A DNA stretch of 64,000 bases. Source: Euonymus europaeus (lineage: Eukaryota > Streptophyta > Magnoliopsida > Celastrales > Celastraceae). Below the pieces are notes generated by a model. That model was not told the origin of the DNA and made no database searches. It was given only the letters and a program-made list of their open reading frames with translations. The stretch covers positions 30,224,501-30,288,500 of the forward strand of contig OY756957.1 in assembly GCA_963580455.1 (NCBI GenBank), given 5' to 3'. Both the position numbers and the translations under genes were made by a program. Positions 60,498-64,000 of this stretch are shown here, one piece after another (position 1 is the stretch's first letter; every line of letters starts with the position of its first letter).

Positions 60498-63400
60498 TTA
60501 GGACGCAAGTCCAAGGACTTTAATTTTTCCTTGGCTATTCGCAGTTAACATTATTGGGCTATCGCTCTTCCAGCACACTGCACTAATGAAGTTTGATCCC
60601 GAATCATCATCACCACCACCATCTTCCGAATCAGAAACAAATTTATGCCGAGCTGCAGGTTTAGAGATGGCCTGCAAAACATAGAGAAAATCCAGGTTAC
60701 TGACTGACCTGTGGACAAATGAACAGCCTATATAGAGAATTTCCTGACCTTGTGATAAACAAACACTTCGTTTGTTTCGCTGCCACAGGCAAGGTATTCA
60801 CTGTTTACTGTTAGACCAACAAAATTCTTCTCATTTGTGTGGCCTCCAAATGTACGCAGCTGAGAAATCAGATAATAAAACATTTAAGCATAAAAAAAAA
60901 AGTTTTTCCAGGTTCAGGGTGGAAGGATGGTCAAGCAGATGCTAAAAGAACAACAAATACGCAGAAGTAATCTTGAACCCTAATTGATATTTAATTTCCT
61001 CTGTGCTTTTGAGAAATGGGTTGACAGGTTATTTATGCTCAATCATCCTGGTAGTTATGTCAGTTTCCCAACTAAGACGTATTAGCAACTCTCAATTTCA
61101 ACAACTGCATGGCCTGATAACAAGAATTGAAGTGGCAGATCCTTTTACTTTGCTGTATTTTTCGTACTAACTAGGAGAGCAGGAAGAGAGGTAGATTAGA
61201 ACTGAAAGTGTAAATGGAGTACCCGATTCAACTTGTCATAAGCACAGAAACTTACCGGTAAATTCTCCTTTACATCCCACAAGCGAAGTGTGCTATCAGT
61301 AGATGCCGATGCCAGTTCATTGCTTGACATAAATTTCACATATGAAACTGCTTTCCTATGCCCGTTGAAAACATATAATGGTTGGCTAGTATTCCTCAAG
61401 TCATAATAATGAATACGATGATCTGCAGAACCCACCTGTAAAATTTCAATTCTGTAAATGAATTTCATTTCTGGTAAAATGGAATTAAAGAAGAAGGTAG
61501 CTCTAGAAAAAGCACAGATGTATTTTTATTTCCACTTACTTCAGGCCTTTGAGGTTTATAAGGATGGCCTGAATATGATGATAATTTCAAAATTTCACCA
61601 GAAAAACTTATTTGAATTGATCATTAACTTTTCCATAACCCTTGGTACATGTTAGGGAAAACAAGAATCATTTAGGAAGAAATATATAAACATACTGCAA
61701 CATAAATGCTGGATCCTGGATTATACTTGACAGAACAAATATTTGCTTTCATGTCAATGTTGAAGACGCTGCCTTCTTGCTTCGTGCACCAAATTTTGAC
61801 CTGTTGATTAGTAAAAATGTAAGTAAGAACGTATTTGCAACACTGATAACTAAATCATACCATATAACCAAATCAATCTTTCGAACTGCTAGACTCAAGT
61901 GATCGGGGTGACTTTTTGTTCAATCACTCAAGAACATCATAGCTAGATTTTAAAGAAATAGCGGCTTGTGCATTTAGGCTAGACAGTACAAACATCATAA
62001 TCAAATTAAACTTGCGAGAAAAGAAATGAGACTGATAAACAGTGACAGGAACTGATGATGAAAAGAATGAGTTCATGAGAAAATGCTTTGAACTCACGAT
62101 TTTTCACAAGTCTCCTGGCCAAAAATCCAAGTGATTTCTGCCTAGTGCCTACCTGCTTTCCTCTAATATTCTTGGAGAACTTCTCATATGCATGGCCAAT
62201 TAGTTGCCAATATCATCTACTTTCTTACTCACTGACCAAGCTAACTATGTAAGATCAAGCTCTAATACAGTATTTATTAATAGTACCTTGCAGTCATCAC
62301 TGCCAGATACAAGCATTGAAGGTTCAGTGCGCGAAAAATCAATACTCCAAGCTCTCTTCTCATGCTCCTCATATTCCATTATGCTCTGAATGGAGAAGAG
62401 AAATATTAATGCAGATAAATAAAAAAAAAGGAGAGGGAAATCTACGATATGAAAATTAACGAGAAATGTGTCCATGGGCAGGTCAGCTTGCATATGAGTA
62501 TATGATATGGACTCAGGCAGGAGAAGCAAATAAATGTCATTCATACCTGACGAGTAGTAACGTCCCAGACAGTTACTATCCCCTCATAATCACTGCTAGC
62601 AATATGATTTTTGGTGTACTTGTTCCAACTCAAGCAGCTCAGCTTAGATCGTGTGGGCATCTCCACAACAGGGCAATGCACATCTGCTGGTTCATTTATC
62701 GCCTGAAAGATCATGATGACAAGCCAATATCATATACCCTGGTATTATACCCAGAGATCATTATTCACAATCAATGCATTATGTGAAACATCTTTGTGTT
62801 TTATAATGCCAAATGACTAATGAAAAAGTGTAGATCCACTATGCAACCTTATATCACTCTGAACTTACCGAGCTAAACTCAAAAACCTTAATGCGCCTAG
62901 AAACTCCAGCAGTGGCAAAGAATTCATCGTCGCGATCAAATTCAATACTGCAAATATTTAAAATAAAAATATAAACTATCAATGGAATAAAATATTGCTG
63001 CAAATAGACTATAAGAGTATAAAAGAAACAACAAAAATACAATGAAGGGGGCTCAATAGTAATCAATAACAATATTATTCTGGTTTTGTAGGTCTACTTT
63101 CAACTTCGAGCATCACACCTAACATGAAGTCAGTCAATAGTAATCAATAACAATATTATTCTAGTTTTGTAGGTCTACTTTCAACTTCGAGCATCACACC
63201 TAACAGTAAGTCAGTAACATTCAGACTTCTCTAACTGATGTTAAATTCTCTGTCACTGAATGGTTCTTTTCTCTCAAAAGAAGAAACATTTCAACTGTTT
63301 AAGGAAGCCAACAGAATGTGGCCATGAATGCTCTAATTTAGATGTTTATTTGGACTTCGGAATGGGACTCCTTGTTAGAGAGGCAAAATTCTATCATTGC

Positions 63401-63870
63401 CTTTCAAGTCCCTTTGTGTGTGTTGTAAGTTGGGTGTTTCTTCTTCATTAGAGTCTTCCTTGTTATCTGTACTGCCATTGCAACTCATTTAATAAAATTT
63501 CGCAGATTCATCAAAAAAGGAAGCCAACAGAATGGCTTAAAAGTGAGTTAGCAACAATACTAATACTCAGAAAATTCATCTCTTAAATAACAAAAGTAGT
63601 CTGGCTCTCCAAATAAACAACATGCTAAAATGATTATATCAGCTCAAAAGTAATTATCAAACCATGTCTGCACACTAGTCCCTTGAGTTTCAAGTTTCCA
63701 CATTCATCCACCAACAAGTTCAACAGTGAAAGAAAAATCACTTCAAACACTTTTTCTGACCATTTGCTATGACATCAAGAAAATGCAAAGGGTTTCCAGC
63801 TCACCTCGAGACAATATTGGAAAAGTGGAAAAGGTCCCCATGCCTAAGTTCAGCAACGACCCTCAATCGA
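60498..63870 (-). CDS. COP1: COP1 E3 ubiquitin ligase, 3' (WD40) part
   Basis: Partial: the RING and coiled-coil exons lie beyond the right edge. COP1 with SPA proteins degrades light-signalling factors such as HY5 in darkness. Visible exons in transcription order: 63870-63805, 62947-62869, 62702-62547, 62385-62287, 61800-61697, 61435-61256, 60859-60749, 60671-60498. WD40 features: [118 protein letters not shown], the last two blades [20 protein letters not shown] and [20 protein letters not shown], then stop. [10 protein letters not shown] and [15 protein letters not shown] match COP1 rather than SPA. A 198-bp LINE insertion and an 81-bp tandem duplication lie in the first visible intron (63805 to 62947). 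Confidence 0.93.
63053..63213. repeat. Two-copy 81-bp tandem repeat in a COP1 intron
   Basis: TCAATAGTAATCAATAACAA at 63053 and 63134, both followed by TATTATTCTNGTTTTGTAGG and a shared CACACCTAACA end. Nearly identical copies. Confidence 0.88.
63301..63534 (+). mobile_element. 5'-truncated LINE insertion with 18-bp target duplication, in a COP1 intron
   Basis: AAGGAAGCCAACAGAATG is present perfectly at 63301-63318 and 63517-63534. Between them, 198 bp end in TTTAATAAAATTTCGCAGAT and TCATCAAAA, a typical plant L1 3' end with a short A tail. The insert runs opposite to COP1 and carries no ORF of recognisable reverse transcriptase. A perfect duplication implies a fairly recent event. Confidence 0.85.
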
Positions 63871-64000
63871 CTGATTAAGAAAAGAAACAAAAAAGGTAAG
63901 AAACTAAAGCAGAGAGTGCGTTCCAAGACCCAAAAAGCAGAGTACTATCAGAAAAATGGCAGAAAGTTTCTTAAGAGAAACAGAGAAGCAATAACTGCAT

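Noticed and set aside
61697..61800. Apparent one-base phase problem in a COP1 exon when counted by coordinates (104 instead of 105)
   Set aside because: The codon-by-codon reading is continuous and both neighbours are phase 0; I treat it as my counting error, not a frameshift. Re-translation would settle it.

Overview
This is nuclear DNA of a flowering plant, most likely a eudicot. Genes are split by many short AT-rich GT-AG introns, and the proteins belong to plant-only families (pentatricopeptide repeat editing-type protein, OSCA channel, STRUBBELIG-family receptor kinase, EBS, ACC oxidase, CLMP1, COP1). Intergenic DNA is about 70% AT and full of small transposon relics. Exon boundaries below were placed by eye from open frame, splice consensus and remembered family sequence; nothing was run.

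Layout. 0-17 kb is gene dense: a pyridoxal-phosphate homeostasis protein (+), an intronless PPR gene (+), a decayed DUF1068 gene (+), then on the minus strand a GT14-type glycosyltransferase (10 exons) and an OSCA1-like mechanosensitive/osmosensing channel (11 coding exons, 772 aa). The order PPR, DUF1068, OSCA1 recalls Arabidopsis At4g04370, At4g04360, At4g04340, so the DUF1068 pseudogene is probably a dying syntenic orthologue. 17-27 kb is repeat rich: a nest of Stowaway-like MITEs, a diverged tandem segmental duplication carrying one intact RING-H2 gene and one broken copy, LINE tail insertions and a candidate TIR element.

27-37 kb holds a STRUBBELIG-RECEPTOR-FAMILY 6/7-like gene (+, 16 exons), whose kinase part is frameshifted by a 7-bp tandem duplication, and a convergent EBS-like BAH-PHD chromatin reader (-). 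37-41 kb has a plant-mobile-domain relic and a complete miniature LTR retrotransposon (TRIM/SMART-like). 41-47 kb has two single-exon genes (an unknown protein with a MAKR/DUF1645-like motif, and a C3HC4 RING protein). 46.7-53.3 kb is gene-poor and AT-rich.

53-64 kb holds an ACC oxidase gene (ethylene synthesis) with a GC-AG intron, a CLMP1-like TPR-PB1 gene, and the 3' half of a COP1 gene whose 5' part lies beyond the window. I see no tRNA or rRNA gene, CRISPR array or bacterial-type operon. The genes do not form one pathway; the window is ordinary plant gene space. Its most interesting content is gene decay (SRF kinase, DUF1068, RING copy) and small retroelement footprints.
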